Shown here: positions 36,424 to 46,136 of the stretch, piece by piece
How positions within the stretch are numbered: the stretch's first letter is position 1
Layout: the number at the start of each line of letters is the position of its first letter
Source: Chryseobacterium gleum
GTDB lineage: Bacteria; Bacteroidota; Bacteroidia; Flavobacteriales_D; Crocinitomicaceae
Assembly: GCA_945897805.1 (NCBI GenBank)
Contig: CAMDFX010000004.1
Location: 124,001-188,000, forward strand
DNA length: 64,000 nucleotides
Direction: 5' to 3'
The notes under the pieces: model-generated
The model's database searches: none
Told to the model about the DNA's origin: nothing
What the model saw: only the letters and a program-made list of their open reading frames with translations
Translations under genes and position numbers: made by a program

Positions 36424-38475
36424 ATGAAATATAAATTACCTTCACAAGACAATCATATTGGATTGCTAAAAAAAATTCAAAGTTTAAAGGGGAAAATTCT
36501 AGTTGGCCGAGATTTAATTAAAGGTCCAGAAGGAAAAGGCTTTCCACCTGATAATTTGGTTTCAAACAAATATTATCTTCACGATTTGATCCGAGGATTT
36601 TATAAGCCAAAAGGATTAGATTATTTGCTATCTTATCAAAGTACAGGTGAGTACAAAAGTGAAACTGGACCTATATTTTGGGCAAATTCCGATCAGACTG
36701 AATTTGACTATATTGAAATGTGGCCCCCAAATAAGCCAAAAGATACAAGAAAGAAGAGCGATATTGAAGCTGCAAGAAAAAACCTAACAGATGAAATCCC
36801 TCTCGGGATATTTTTAAAAACGAGTAAAGGTCAAAACTTGTGTCTTGGTCTTGGAATTATCACAGAAGAAAGAACGGATGGTTGCTTTATTGTGAGACCA
36901 ATCGACATTAAAATTAATCAAATTAATAATCAGAATTTATCAGATTTTGAGAGAAATTATTTCTCTTTCAACTCCAAGTGGACAGAAATTGAGATTGTTT
37001 CTCCCAATATGGAGGATTTCGATTTCGACAATATATATATTAATGAAAGTAAAACCTCACAAGGAGATATCGTGTTCTACACCCAGCATGGAGATAATCC
37101 TACTTGGAATGCGGGACTTAGCGCTATCTGCAGAATAAAGGAAGGGCCTCATAGCAAAGGTTATGAGGATTCTGCACCTAAATATTTCAAAGTAACACTC
37201 GAAACACTCTACAAATTACCTAGAGTCTTAGATCGCTCAGATTTTATCGGTTATTTTAATTGTTACGACATCCCTTTCATCGGCCCTAAACTAAAAAATG
37301 AAGCTAATCAAGCTAATCAATTAATTACTGTTCAGCAGGCTAAACATATTGTCGGAGTATTGTTGGATTATTTTCCCGAAGATCATTTAAAAATAATCGA
37401 ATTATTCGGTGAAAACTTTGGAATACCTAAACAAAAAGCTAGTATTCCTAACAATGTGAATCCACCGAATGACTTTTGGAGTTTACCACTGGATTCTGCA
37501 AATAAAGATGTTGACCATCCAAAAAATTTAATTTTGTATGGTGCCCCTGGAACCGGAAAGAGTTATGAACTCAACAAAAGAGTTATAAGTAATTTTCCTT
37601 CTGAACAGTTACATACTAGGGTTACGTTTCACCCAAATTATACATACAGAAATTTTGTGGGAACATATAAGCCGTCGCCGTTATACAAAGATTCTGAAGC
37701 AGCCTTGTATGGGTCCAAAGAGACTAATGAATTAGAAACAAGGCGAGAGCCTATTATCGATTATATTTTTGAAGCTGGACCATTTCTTAAAAGCTATTTG
37801 AAGGCATACCACAATCCTAATCACAATTTTGTGTTAATTATTGAAGAATTAAACAGAGCAAATGCCCCAGCAGTTTTCGGAGAGCTTTTTCAGTTATTGG
37901 ATCGAGAAGAAGATGGGGAAAGTACTTATAGCGTCAGGCTTGAGGAAGCTACAATGAAATATCTTAAAGAAAATGGAGTAAATGCGGAGGAAATAAAAAT
38001 GCCTAAAAATCTATATTTGTGGGCGACGATGAATAATTCCGATCAAGGGGTTTTGCCATTGGATGGTGCCTTTAAAAGGAGATGGAGTTTTGAGCATATT
38101 GGGTTAAATGAAAACGAGAAAAATATAGTCGAACACAATATTAAATTCAAATTTATTCCAGCTGGAAAACAGCTCAATTGGAATCAATTCAGGCGAAAAT
38201 TAAATGACTATCTAGTGGATATTTTGAAAATTCATGAGGATAAATTAATCGCTCCGTTTTTTCTCAATAAAAAAGAATTAGAGAATGAAGATGCTATTAA
38301 GAATAAACTATTACTTTATTTAAAAGAAGATATTCTTAAGTATAAGGATGGTCTTTTTAAATATCCAACCTTCTCAAAAATATGTGAGAAATATAATGAT
38401 AGTAAAGAGGTTTTTATTGATGATTTTGATCTAAATGCGATATATACAGACAAACAAGATGATCCTAAAATATGA
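36424..38475 (+). CDS. McrB-like AAA+ GTPase (LlaJI R1-like)
   Basis: The C-terminal half is a McrB-type AAA+ NTPase: GAPGTGKSYEL (Walker A, nucleotides about 37543-37575), LIIEELNRANAPAVFGEL (Walker B with NRA) and WATMNNSDQGV, the MNxxD signature that goes with GTP use. The N-terminal 300 residues are a probable target-recognition domain (YYLHDLIRGFY, GPIFW, WPPNKPKD). It pairs with the next gene as in LlaJI, where R1 is the motor and R2 the nuclease. The start is 5 bases after the previous stop. Confidence 0.88.
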   Translation: MKYKLPSQDNHIGLLKKIQSLKGKILVGRDLIKGPEGKGFPPDNLVSNKYYLHDLIRGFYKPKGLDYLLSYQSTGEYKSETGPIFWANSDQTEFDYIEMWPPNKPKDTRKKSDIEAARKNLTDEIPLGIFLKTSKGQNLCLGLGIITEERTDGCFIVRPIDIKINQINNQNLSDFERNYFSFNSKWTEIEIVSPNMEDFDFDNIYINESKTSQGDIVFYTQHGDNPTWNAGLSAICRIKEGPHSKGYEDSAPKYFKVTLETLYKLPRVLDRSDFIGYFNCYDIPFIGPKLKNEANQANQLITVQQAKHIVGVLLDYFPEDHLKIIELFGENFGIPKQKASIPNNVNPPNDFWSLPLDSANKDVDHPKNLILYGAPGTGKSYELNKRVISNFPSEQLHTRVTFHPNYTYRNFVGTYKPSPLYKDSEAALYGSKETNELETRREPIIDYIFEAGPFLKSYLKAYHNPNHNFVLIIEELNRANAPAVFGELFQLLDREEDGESTYSVRLEEATMKYLKENGVNAEEIKMPKNLYLWATMNNSDQGVLPLDGAFKRRWSFEHIGLNENEKNIVEHNIKFKFIPAGKQLNWNQFRRKLNDYLVDILKIHEDKLIAPFFLNKKELENEDAIKNKLLLYLKEDILKYKDGLFKYPTFSKICEKYNDSKEVFIDDFDLNAIYTDKQDDPKI

Positions 38476-39797
38476 ATTGGATGTTTATAGAAAGGAAATT
38501 ATATTCAGAAATTGAAATTACTAATATATTTGATACTTCAGAAATTCTGCATTTAGTTAGTCTTAAGATTTTAGAATTAAAGAATAAAAAATATTGTTTT
38601 ACTTTCGTTGGTGTCATTTCTGCACGTAAACGTCCTATTTTCGTTTATCCAAAGATCTTTCAAGCTTCCCTACTTAATGAAACCTCCTTGAAAAACCACG
38701 TTCAGGCAATAGAACTTTATCCAAAATCAAACTCGAGATTACAAGAAGGGATTGATTTTTTTGAATTGAATATTGATTCTGCTGAATTTTCTGAATTTTC
38801 TGTCGCAAAGTTTTTGATAGAAGATTTTGAAAGAAATGGAATTTTAGTTTTTCGAGAGGAACTATTTGATTTAAATGGTACCGGTTATACCGATTGGTCC
38901 CAGACCGTTAGCCAAGTTGATCCGATATTTAGCAATTCTCGACCTATTTATGCCGAAACAATAAACAATTTGGTTCAAGAGGATACAGAGAATATTTTGG
39001 TCGAAATCCATAGATTTTGTGTTTCTGAAGCATCAAGAAATTATTCTCCTTTTTTAGGCAAGGATGATTTATCACATTCAATAGGATACATAGAGTTGGA
39101 ATATAATATCGAATTCCTTTTAGATAACGTAAAGAAACAGTTACTTGTCACTTTCACAGATCGTGAAATAATGGTTATGAAGGCGATGATTTCTTTTCTT
39201 TCTAAGAAATTTTTACTTGAGGATGATAACATCTCTTTATACGGCACAAGAAATTATGAGCTTATATGGGAACACGTTTGTCAATTCGTACTTAAAGATC
39301 AATACAGTTCTTTAAAAAGTCAATTTGACATTTTCCCTAATCCAAAATGGCAATTGAATGGAAGTCCATTTTACTCGAGTTCGGACTTAAGACCGGATCT
39401 TGTCGTGTTGAGTAATGAAAAAGGGTATTTATTTGATGCCAAGTATTATCAACTTTCAATAAATGGGAATAAACTTGCAGGGGAACCAGGATTCAAAGAT
39501 ATTTTGAAACAATTTATGTATCAGCAACATCTTGAAGAAAAATTGATAAATAACTATGAAATAGTGTCCGAAATCAATAATGCATTTTTATTTCCAATTA
39601 ATCAGATTCAATTTGATGAATTGAGTCACAATAATCCTTCAAATGAATTTGCAATACACATGGGGACTGTTACTTATTCACTTTTCAATGAAAAGCAAAT
39701 AGAGGTTATTTTCTGCAATTTTGAAAGATGGAAAGATTTTTACATTAAAAGAAAACAGATTTCTTGTGAATCACTTTTTCAACATTTACATAACTAA
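38472..39797 (+). CDS. LlaJI-family McrC-like nuclease
   Basis: The 441-residue protein fits the LlaJI restriction endonuclease family. The C-terminal nuclease core is DLRPDLVVL followed by GYLFDAKYYQLS (PD...DxK, residues about 309-330). The N-terminal half contacts the AAA+ ring in McrC relatives. It overlaps the McrB-like gene by 4 bases, and its 3' end overlaps the convergent Dcm gene by 12 bases. Confidence 0.85.
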   Translation: MNWMFIERKLYSEIEITNIFDTSEILHLVSLKILELKNKKYCFTFVGVISARKRPIFVYPKIFQASLLNETSLKNHVQAIELYPKSNSRLQEGIDFFELNIDSAEFSEFSVAKFLIEDFERNGILVFREELFDLNGTGYTDWSQTVSQVDPIFSNSRPIYAETINNLVQEDTENILVEIHRFCVSEASRNYSPFLGKDDLSHSIGYIELEYNIEFLLDNVKKQLLVTFTDREIMVMKAMISFLSKKFLLEDDNISLYGTRNYELIWEHVCQFVLKDQYSSLKSQFDIFPNPKWQLNGSPFYSSSDLRPDLVVLSNEKGYLFDAKYYQLSINGNKLAGEPGFKDILKQFMYQQHLEEKLINNYEIVSEINNAFLFPINQIQFDELSHNNPSNEFAIHMGTVTYSLFNEKQIEVIFCNFERWKDFYIKRKQISCESLFQHLHN

Positions 39798-40802
39798 TGA
39801 CTTTTCAACTTTTTTAGAGTTTTTTTTGATTTGTGCATTATAAGATTCGATTGCAGATTTTATAGAATTTGCCAACCGTTCAATTACTGGTACACTTACA
39901 GAATTACCCGCTTGCTTGTACAAGTGAGAATTAGCAATTTGTGGTAATGAATACTTACTGTCGAACACCGGAAACCCCTGAAAAGCGAAGCACTCCTCTG
40001 GTGTCAATTTTCTGAATCCGAATTTGGTCTTAACTAAAGGAACATTATGACCTCCAGTACCCATGTTGGCAGTTAAAGTTGGACAAACTTGACTTTTGTT
40101 TTCGCGAACATAATGTCGTCTCCATTGGTAAATCGTCTCATCACTTTTCATCGCCAAAGTCAATGCAGGATACATGTATTTATCTTCTCCATAATTAAAT
40201 GCCGAAGGCATTTCTTTATTTTGAATAATATCTTTGATTGTTTTAGTAAGTGGCTCCGGTTCTGGAAACTTAAATGAAATACCCGGAAAACTACTTTTGT
40301 CAAATGCAATAATAAAAATACGTTCTCGGTTATGAGGCACATTACCAAAATCTTTGGTGTTAAGAACTTTATGAAATACTTTGTAATTCTTTGCTTCTAA
40401 TGTTTCCCTGATGACCTTAAATGTATTTCCCTTATCATGATTTTCAAGATTTTTTACATTTTCCAGAAACAAAACTTTTGGTTGTAATGCATCAATGTAT
40501 TCAATGATCCGGAAAAAGTGATTTCCACGATCATCTGAAAACCCTTTTCTGTATCCAGCTACTGAAAACGGTTGACAAGGAAAACCAGCTGTAAGTATAT
40601 CAACCTTTGGAAGTTTATTTGGATCCAATTTCCAAATATCTTCTTCATACAAAGAATGATCAAAATTTTTTCGGTAAGTAATGCATGCATTTTTATCAAA
40701 CTCGTTTGCCCAGCTTAAATGAAATTCAGCATTCTTAAACCCTAAGCATATCCCACCGACACCAGCATAAAGACTACCTACTTTATAATTATTAGGAAAC
40801 AT
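39786..40802 (-). CDS. dcm: DNA (cytosine-5) methyltransferase
   Basis: The 338-residue enzyme has motif I SLYAGVGG (10-17), the catalytic PCQPF (75-79, Cys76), ENV (114-116), the QRRRL-equivalent NRERIF and the final GNSVSVPVI. All catalytic residues are present. It should protect host sites from the restriction genes 34467-39797. Convergent transcription with a 12-base overlap at the 3' ends may let each transcript interfere with the other. It has its own promoter element at 40832. Confidence 0.93.
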   Translation of the reverse strand: MFPNNYKVGSLYAGVGGICLGFKNAEFHLSWANEFDKNACITYRKNFDHSLYEEDIWKLDPNKLPKVDILTAGFPCQPFSVAGYRKGFSDDRGNHFFRIIEYIDALQPKVLFLENVKNLENHDKGNTFKVIRETLEAKNYKVFHKVLNTKDFGNVPHNRERIFIIAFDKSSFPGISFKFPEPEPLTKTIKDIIQNKEMPSAFNYGEDKYMYPALTLAMKSDETIYQWRRHYVRENKSQVCPTLTANMGTGGHNVPLVKTKFGFRKLTPEECFAFQGFPVFDSKYSLPQIANSHLYKQAGNSVSVPVIERLANSIKSAIESYNAQIKKNSKKVEKSLVM

Positions 40803-40831
40803 ATTTACTATTTAATGCAATTATTATTTTA

Positions 40832-40839
40832 CAAAGGTA
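40832..40839 (-). promoter_or_regulatory. -7 element of the dcm gene
   Basis: On the minus strand 40839-40832 reads TACCTTTG, a perfect TAnnTTTG, about 30 bases before the ATG at 40802. A -33 element is not clear. Confidence 0.5.
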
Positions 40840-40979
40840 GGAAAAGAAGAACGTGTTTTTTTTATGTTCTTTGAATATTGTTAACTATTTATTTTACTGA
40901 ATTCAAGCCACAAATGCAACTTCTAAGTTAAACAATGATTTTTCTATTACGAAGATAGGATTTTCACAGTTAAAATTTT

Positions 40980-41090
40980 TGATTGAACATGTTAAAAAAT
41001 ATTTCGCCAAATAAAGTCAATTGAACCAAGCTATCCAAACGATTGACCTTATTTGGCAAAAACATTCGGTTACTTTGCAGGAATTTTAAA
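40980..41090 (+). promoter_or_regulatory. WYL operator, copy B (Hsp70 operon)
   Basis: About 105 bases here match the Mza-type control region (26627-26731) with only a handful of differences. The arms are TTTCGCCAAATAA (41002-41014) and TTATTTGGCAAAA (41049-41061). On the minus strand an ATG at 40990 reads MFNQ and then hits a stop within three codons, a leftover of the WYL gene start. So the block came from a copy of that locus and now stands before the Hsp70 operon. The 396-base gap 40803-41198 holds only this block and the two promoter elements. Confidence 0.75.
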
Positions 41091-41152
41091 AAGAACGAAA
41101 ACTATGCTTGAAAATAAATTTTAACGTTCTCAAAAAAACCAATTTATTTTAA

Positions 41153-41160
41153 TAAATTTG
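41153..41160 (+). promoter_or_regulatory. -7 element before the Hsp70 gene
   Basis: TAAATTTG is a perfect TAnnTTTG, 38 bases before the ATG at 41199. No clear -33 is seen. A GGAG just before the start (41183-41186) could act as a ribosome binding site. Confidence 0.4.
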
Positions 41161-41198
41161 AAATTATTTAGAAATATTTTTTTTGGAGAAAAATCAAA

Positions 41199-43574
41199 AT
41201 GAAATGGACAGATTTTTTATCTGCTGAAAAAAAATTAAGTTTAAAAAAATTTAATTCAAGTGAAGATCCAACATATGTTGGTATTGACTTCGGCACTTCG
41301 ACAACAGTAATAAGTATTGCAAAATTAGATATTGAGGGGAATTTAATTGCAGATCACATTAGTATAAAACAGCCATTATTCAATGGTGCCACTAAGACAG
41401 ATTACAGAATTAATTCAGCCATAGCAAAATTTAAAAATAAACTTTTAGTTGGTGTCGGGGCTAAAGAATTGAGAGTCAAGCTTAAACATAATATTAATTA
41501 TTGGGAGTCATTTAAAATGCAACTCGGAACCGATACGGGGATTGCATATCCCGAAAGTGAAGTTGACTACTTAAGGAATCCAACAGACGTAATAACACTG
41601 TTTTTTAAGGCTTTAAAGAAATCAATTGATGTTTTTATTGAAGATAATGGTTTAAATAAAGAGATAAAATACGCTGTTACTATTCCGGCTTCCTTTGAGT
41701 CTCATCATCGAAGAGACTTAATTAAATGCCTTAATGCGGCAAATATAGCTATTGAAGAATCAGGTCTAATAGACGAGCCTAATGCAGCATTTATAAGTTA
41801 TTCATTACTTGCGAACAATAAAGATTCTGAACTTTTTATTTCGAATGAATATAATCCAGTAGCCTTAATTTTTGATTTTGGTGCTGGAACTTGCGATATA
41901 TCAATAATTGAAATAGGAGAAAATACTAACGGATTGTTTACTAAAAATATTTCACTTTCTCAATTTGCTGAAATCGGCGGTGACAATTTTGATAAGTTAA
42001 TTGCTGAAAAAGTATTATTACCTCAAATGTTAGATCAGTCTAAAGTTGATAAAGTTGAACTAAGAAATAAAGAAATTCAACTTGAGATCCTTCCTCATTT
42101 GAAAGATTTAGCCGAAAAATTAAAAATTCAAGTTTCTGAAGATATAGATCTGTATCATGATATTATTAACCTACCTGAGAAAGAACTCAAGGAAAGTCAT
42201 AAATTTCATATTCCAACAACAAAAAAGATTAACACTAGACTTGGCGAACTTCACATCCATAATCCTGAAATTAATTTAAAACAATTTATTGATATTTCGA
42301 ACTCATTTCATTTTGATGCCGATTTTAGGAACTTGAATCTTCAAATAAATCCTGTATTTTCAGCAATAGAAAAATCTAAATTAAATCCGACAGACATAGA
42401 TTATGTATTATTTATTGGTGGTAGTACGAAGAATTTTCTGATTCGCAATCAAATCAATTCTGTATTTACAAAAGCAAAAGCTTTGGTGCCTAATAATCCG
42501 CAAAGTCATGTGTCGCAGGGAGCGGCAATTCACTCGCTTTTATTGAATAAATTTAATACTCACATAATAAAGCCTATAACTAACCAAAACGTTTTTACAA
42601 AAATAAATTCTGACAATCAAGAACTAGTTATTACGTTAATAAATGCCGGAGAAACAGTTCCTTTTCCAACAAAAGAATTCGATCAATTTCAGCCTAATAA
42701 AGATGGGCAAAAAATAATTGAAATACCTTTTTTCACAGGAAAAGACTCATTAGAACTTGAGAAATTAGTTCTTGAAAGTCCAAATTATGAAGGTTTCAAG
42801 ATTGAAGACAAAATTACTTTATCTGTGGATATCAATGCTAATAAAGTTCTAATTATTACTGCTAAAATAAATGATATCGAAGTGAAAGTGAATATCGAAA
42901 ATCCATTTATTTCAGAAGGAAAAACAATAAAAAATAAAGAAGTAAGAAATGCAATCAAATCATTTAATATCGAAAGTAGTAATAGTAACCAGTCTCCATC
43001 GGTAAAAACATACAAAAATCTAGTTTCAACTTATGAAAAAAATGAAGATTTTTTATCTGCGGCAGAATTATTAGAAGAAGCAGTTGAGCGATATGATTTG
43101 AAGAATGAGTATAACAAATTAAATCTACTCTTTGGTCAGGCAGGTAATGATATTAAATCGCAAAAATACGCCGAAAAGGCAGTAGAATTAGATCCAAATA
43201 ATTCAATTATCCTTTTTAATATGGGAGTAAAATTACAAAATTCGAATCCTAAAAAAGCAATTGAATTACTCAGAAAAGCTCATCAAATTCAACCTTATTC
43301 TCCCACTATTAACTATTTACTCGGCAAATTATTAAATGGCGAAGAAGGAAATAATATGAAAAGAGTTGCTTTTAATATTTGGCAAGTGAAACTCATGGAG
43401 GATGACATGAATTCTTGGGATTATTCTTGGTTCTCAACTTGTGCCTGGGATTTAGGAGAACATTCTATTTATCATGATATTTTGCAAAAAGAAAGAGAAT
43501 TTAGAAATAAAGATGCAGGTTTTTATCATCGAGAAAATCTAATGGGTATGTCAGAAAATAAAACTAACAATTAA
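41199..43574 (+). CDS. Hsp70-like ATPase with TPR tail
   Basis: The first 430 residues are an Hsp70/actin-fold ATPase: VGIDFGTSTT (27-36, phosphate 1), LIFDFGAGTCDIS (about 222-234, phosphate 2) and LFIGGSTKN (about 404-412, adenosine). The substrate domain is divergent, and residues about 615-740 are TPR-like repeats (AEKAVELDPNNSII, IELLRKAHQIQPYSP). At 791 residues it is longer than DnaK and lacks the DnaK lid and EEVD-type end. It is the first of three genes with a shared WYL-type promoter, so it is a specialised, probably defence-related, Hsp70. Confidence 0.85.
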   Translation: MKWTDFLSAEKKLSLKKFNSSEDPTYVGIDFGTSTTVISIAKLDIEGNLIADHISIKQPLFNGATKTDYRINSAIAKFKNKLLVGVGAKELRVKLKHNINYWESFKMQLGTDTGIAYPESEVDYLRNPTDVITLFFKALKKSIDVFIEDNGLNKEIKYAVTIPASFESHHRRDLIKCLNAANIAIEESGLIDEPNAAFISYSLLANNKDSELFISNEYNPVALIFDFGAGTCDISIIEIGENTNGLFTKNISLSQFAEIGGDNFDKLIAEKVLLPQMLDQSKVDKVELRNKEIQLEILPHLKDLAEKLKIQVSEDIDLYHDIINLPEKELKESHKFHIPTTKKINTRLGELHIHNPEINLKQFIDISNSFHFDADFRNLNLQINPVFSAIEKSKLNPTDIDYVLFIGGSTKNFLIRNQINSVFTKAKALVPNNPQSHVSQGAAIHSLLLNKFNTHIIKPITNQNVFTKINSDNQELVITLINAGETVPFPTKEFDQFQPNKDGQKIIEIPFFTGKDSLELEKLVLESPNYEGFKIEDKITLSVDINANKVLIITAKINDIEVKVNIENPFISEGKTIKNKEVRNAIKSFNIESSNSNQSPSVKTYKNLVSTYEKNEDFLSAAELLEEAVERYDLKNEYNKLNLLFGQAGNDIKSQKYAEKAVELDPNNSIILFNMGVKLQNSNPKKAIELLRKAHQIQPYSPTINYLLGKLLNGEEGNNMKRVAFNIWQVKLMEDDMNSWDYSWFSTCAWDLGEHSIYHDILQKEREFRNKDAGFYHRENLMGMSENKTNN

Positions 43575-43578
43575 AAAT

Positions 43579-44790
43579 ATGCCTTGGTTTATTCCTTTTA
43601 ATAATCTTGATCCAGATCAACAAGAATTTGTTGACGACCGCAAAAATAACAAATATTTTATAACAGGATTTGCAGGAACAGGTAAATCTGTTGTTCTAGT
43701 TCACAAGCTAATTAAAATTTATCAAGAAAATCCAGATGCCAAATGCTGTATTATTTCATTTACACACGCATTACTTGAGATGTTTAAGCTAGGAATTGAA
43801 GAAAACGGACTGTTGACGAAACGTGTTTCAAATGAAGTTAATTCATGTTGTGCACAGAAAGGACAAATTGATCTTGTCACAAAGTATGAGTTTCGTAAAA
43901 ATATTCAAAAGTCTAACTCCATTAAATATGATTTCATAATGATTGATGAAGTTCAGGACTTATGCAAATCAGATTTGATCAATCTTATAAATAGTGGAAC
44001 CAATTCTTTTTACTTGGGGGGAGATGAAAACCAATCAATTTACTCAGAGGATCCGCAAGATAAAGAACCAACTTTACAACCTTTTGAGATTAGAAACACA
44101 GTTCAGGCCAATTCTAAGCAATTAGTAACACTTTATCGAATAACTCCTTCAATTTTAAAAGTGGCTAAACTAATAATGCCAGAATTAGAAGAAAAATTAT
44201 TAGGTACTCGATTTGGACACAGACGCGATACAGATGTTATTTTAGCAAATGCGGTTGATGAGCGAGAAGAAGTTAAATATGTGATAGAAAATGCTTTGAC
44301 ATACGCGGAAGATATAGAATTAACTGCCATTTTTTTTCCTCAACACACTTGGATTAAAGATTTTTGTACGCATTTATTTGAAATGTATAATGTGGAATTA
44401 ACACAAGAAATATCAGGGTATTTAAGGTCAAGAAATTACACAGAACTTAACAAAGTTTTTTTAAATAATGATATGAGAATTGAGTATGTTGGAAATGAAC
44501 ATGGTTCATTCAGACATGCTAAAGAAAAACACAATGTTGTATTAATGACCTATCATAGTGCAAAAGGAATGGATTTTGACAATGTATTCATTCCGTTTTT
44601 AAGTAGTTCAAGACATGAGCGCTTTTCCTATTTCCTGCCAAAACCTCTTATGGTTGCATCCACACGTTCAAATTTTAACTTGACTTTTAGTTATTCAGGT
44701 GAATCTATGGCTTGTATAGACGCGATTAGAAATGCTTGTTTTACTATTGATATCGACTCTGAAAAAGATACAGATTATTTTAAACTTTAA
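43579..44790 (+). CDS. UvrD-like superfamily 1 helicase, compact
   Basis: The 403-residue protein has superfamily 1 motifs: GFAGTGKS (30-37), IMIDEVQDL (about 119-127), GGDENQSIY, and MTYHSAKGMDFDNVFIPF (about 323-340). UvrD enzymes are normally 650 residues or more; the 1B and 2B insertions are largely missing here. It may be a translocase or remodelling ATPase instead of a processive helicase. It starts 4 bases after the Hsp70 stop, so the two are co-transcribed. Confidence 0.85.
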   Translation: MPWFIPFNNLDPDQQEFVDDRKNNKYFITGFAGTGKSVVLVHKLIKIYQENPDAKCCIISFTHALLEMFKLGIEENGLLTKRVSNEVNSCCAQKGQIDLVTKYEFRKNIQKSNSIKYDFIMIDEVQDLCKSDLINLINSGTNSFYLGGDENQSIYSEDPQDKEPTLQPFEIRNTVQANSKQLVTLYRITPSILKVAKLIMPELEEKLLGTRFGHRRDTDVILANAVDEREEVKYVIENALTYAEDIELTAIFFPQHTWIKDFCTHLFEMYNVELTQEISGYLRSRNYTELNKVFLNNDMRIEYVGNEHGSFRHAKEKHNVVLMTYHSAKGMDFDNVFIPFLSSSRHERFSYFLPKPLMVASTRSNFNLTFSYSGESMACIDAIRNACFTIDIDSEKDTDYFKL

Positions 44791-44802
44791 ATATTAACAT
44801 TT

Positions 44803-46014
44803 ATGGAAGAAGCATTTTGTATCCTCACGAAATCAGAATTCATTTCACTTTTAAATAATCTTGAATTACTTAACACTTCATATTTACGATTTTTTACTTT
44901 TGAAGATATTAAATCTGGTAATGCAGAAAGTATTTTCTACAAATTACCTCAATTAGAATATGATGAGGACTATTTAATTATAAAATGTTCAATATACAAG
45001 GAAGATAATTTTATTCTTGAGAATTATAGGAAAATAAAAATTAATGATTTACTAGAATTAATACCTGTTACTTCAACATCCCTATTATCATATCAGAGAA
45101 AGTTTTCTCAAATATTGAAATGGACTGATCCATCAAAGTATAATTTTGAAGAACTATACAATTGTTATGTAGAGTCAAAAATGCGATATGAATCCACGAA
45201 AAATTTTGAATTATGCCAACGATTTCTTCTAAATATCGATAGTAATTCTTTTATTACAGAGGATTTATTAAAAAAAGTTATTCAAGCAAAAATAGACAAA
45301 AAACTTAAAGGTAAAAAAGCTATTGAAATCAAACACAATGAGTATAAGCATGTATTTCAGTCGCTTATGGTTTACGAGCAAGGTAGTCATTTACCCAGAG
45401 AAACTGCTTTCGGATTTTTACTGCATGCTATCGGTGTAATTATACTTAATCAAGGACTTGGAATTGACCTTAAGTTATTGATTAACTTGAAAAAGACAAA
45501 ATTTATCAAAAATTTGAATGAAATTAATGAAAAAAAGAATTTAAATAATTTTGATTCAATATTTTCAGATGATGAAATAGTTGCATTAATAGCAACATAC
45601 AATTCGAAATTTAGTGATAAAGAATTTAAGGATAACTATCAAAATTTAATTATTGTAACATATTATCTTTTTTATAAATTTCTTATTGATGATAAAAAAG
45701 TATCACTTCAAAAAATAATTAATACAATCAAAGAAATTAAAGGTGAAAGAAATATTTCTGAGGAAGAGAAAGCTGCTATTTTATTGATTTCCATTTATAG
45801 TTCTACGTCTTCAATTGCTGAAGATATAATGCTTAGTTACGCTGATTTAAGTATTATAAATAGTCAAAATAATACTTATATCATTGATTTTGAATTTATA
45901 AAAAAATACTATTTATCAAACCAAAGCTCTGATATAAAACTTCTTGAAGCTAATAAAAACGAAGCTTCAAAAAAAAAAACAACTAACTCAAATTTAAAAG
46001 CGATAAAAAAATAA
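44803..46014 (+). CDS. Unknown helical protein of the Hsp70-helicase operon
   Basis: This 403-residue protein is Lys/Glu-rich and mostly helical, with an opening beta-rich segment (KSEFISLLNNLELLNTSY). I find no catalytic motif, membrane segment or named domain. The C-terminus is strongly basic and low-complexity (KKKTTNSNLKAIKK). It begins 12 bases after the helicase gene and ends the operon. It is a candidate effector or sensor by elimination only. Confidence 0.6.
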   Translation: MEEAFCILTKSEFISLLNNLELLNTSYLRFFTFEDIKSGNAESIFYKLPQLEYDEDYLIIKCSIYKEDNFILENYRKIKINDLLELIPVTSTSLLSYQRKFSQILKWTDPSKYNFEELYNCYVESKMRYESTKNFELCQRFLLNIDSNSFITEDLLKKVIQAKIDKKLKGKKAIEIKHNEYKHVFQSLMVYEQGSHLPRETAFGFLLHAIGVIILNQGLGIDLKLLINLKKTKFIKNLNEINEKKNLNNFDSIFSDDEIVALIATYNSKFSDKEFKDNYQNLIIVTYYLFYKFLIDDKKVSLQKIINTIKEIKGERNISEEEKAAILLISIYSSTSSIAEDIMLSYADLSIINSQNNTYIIDFEFIKKYYLSNQSSDIKLLEANKNEASKKKTTNSNLKAIKK

Positions 46015-46136
46015 GTGGTAATCTACAATAAAATACTAGTAGGGGTTAATGTTAATTTTTTGATATTCAATGATATAAATCTTTAAAGTAGAATTTACCT
46101 TTTTTTGTACTATGATTTTTCTCTTCTAAAAAAACA

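Noticed and set aside
41199-43574. Housekeeping dnaK
   Set aside because: It lacks dnaJ/grpE neighbours, has TPR repeats at its end and a divergent substrate domain, and is co-transcribed with a helicase.
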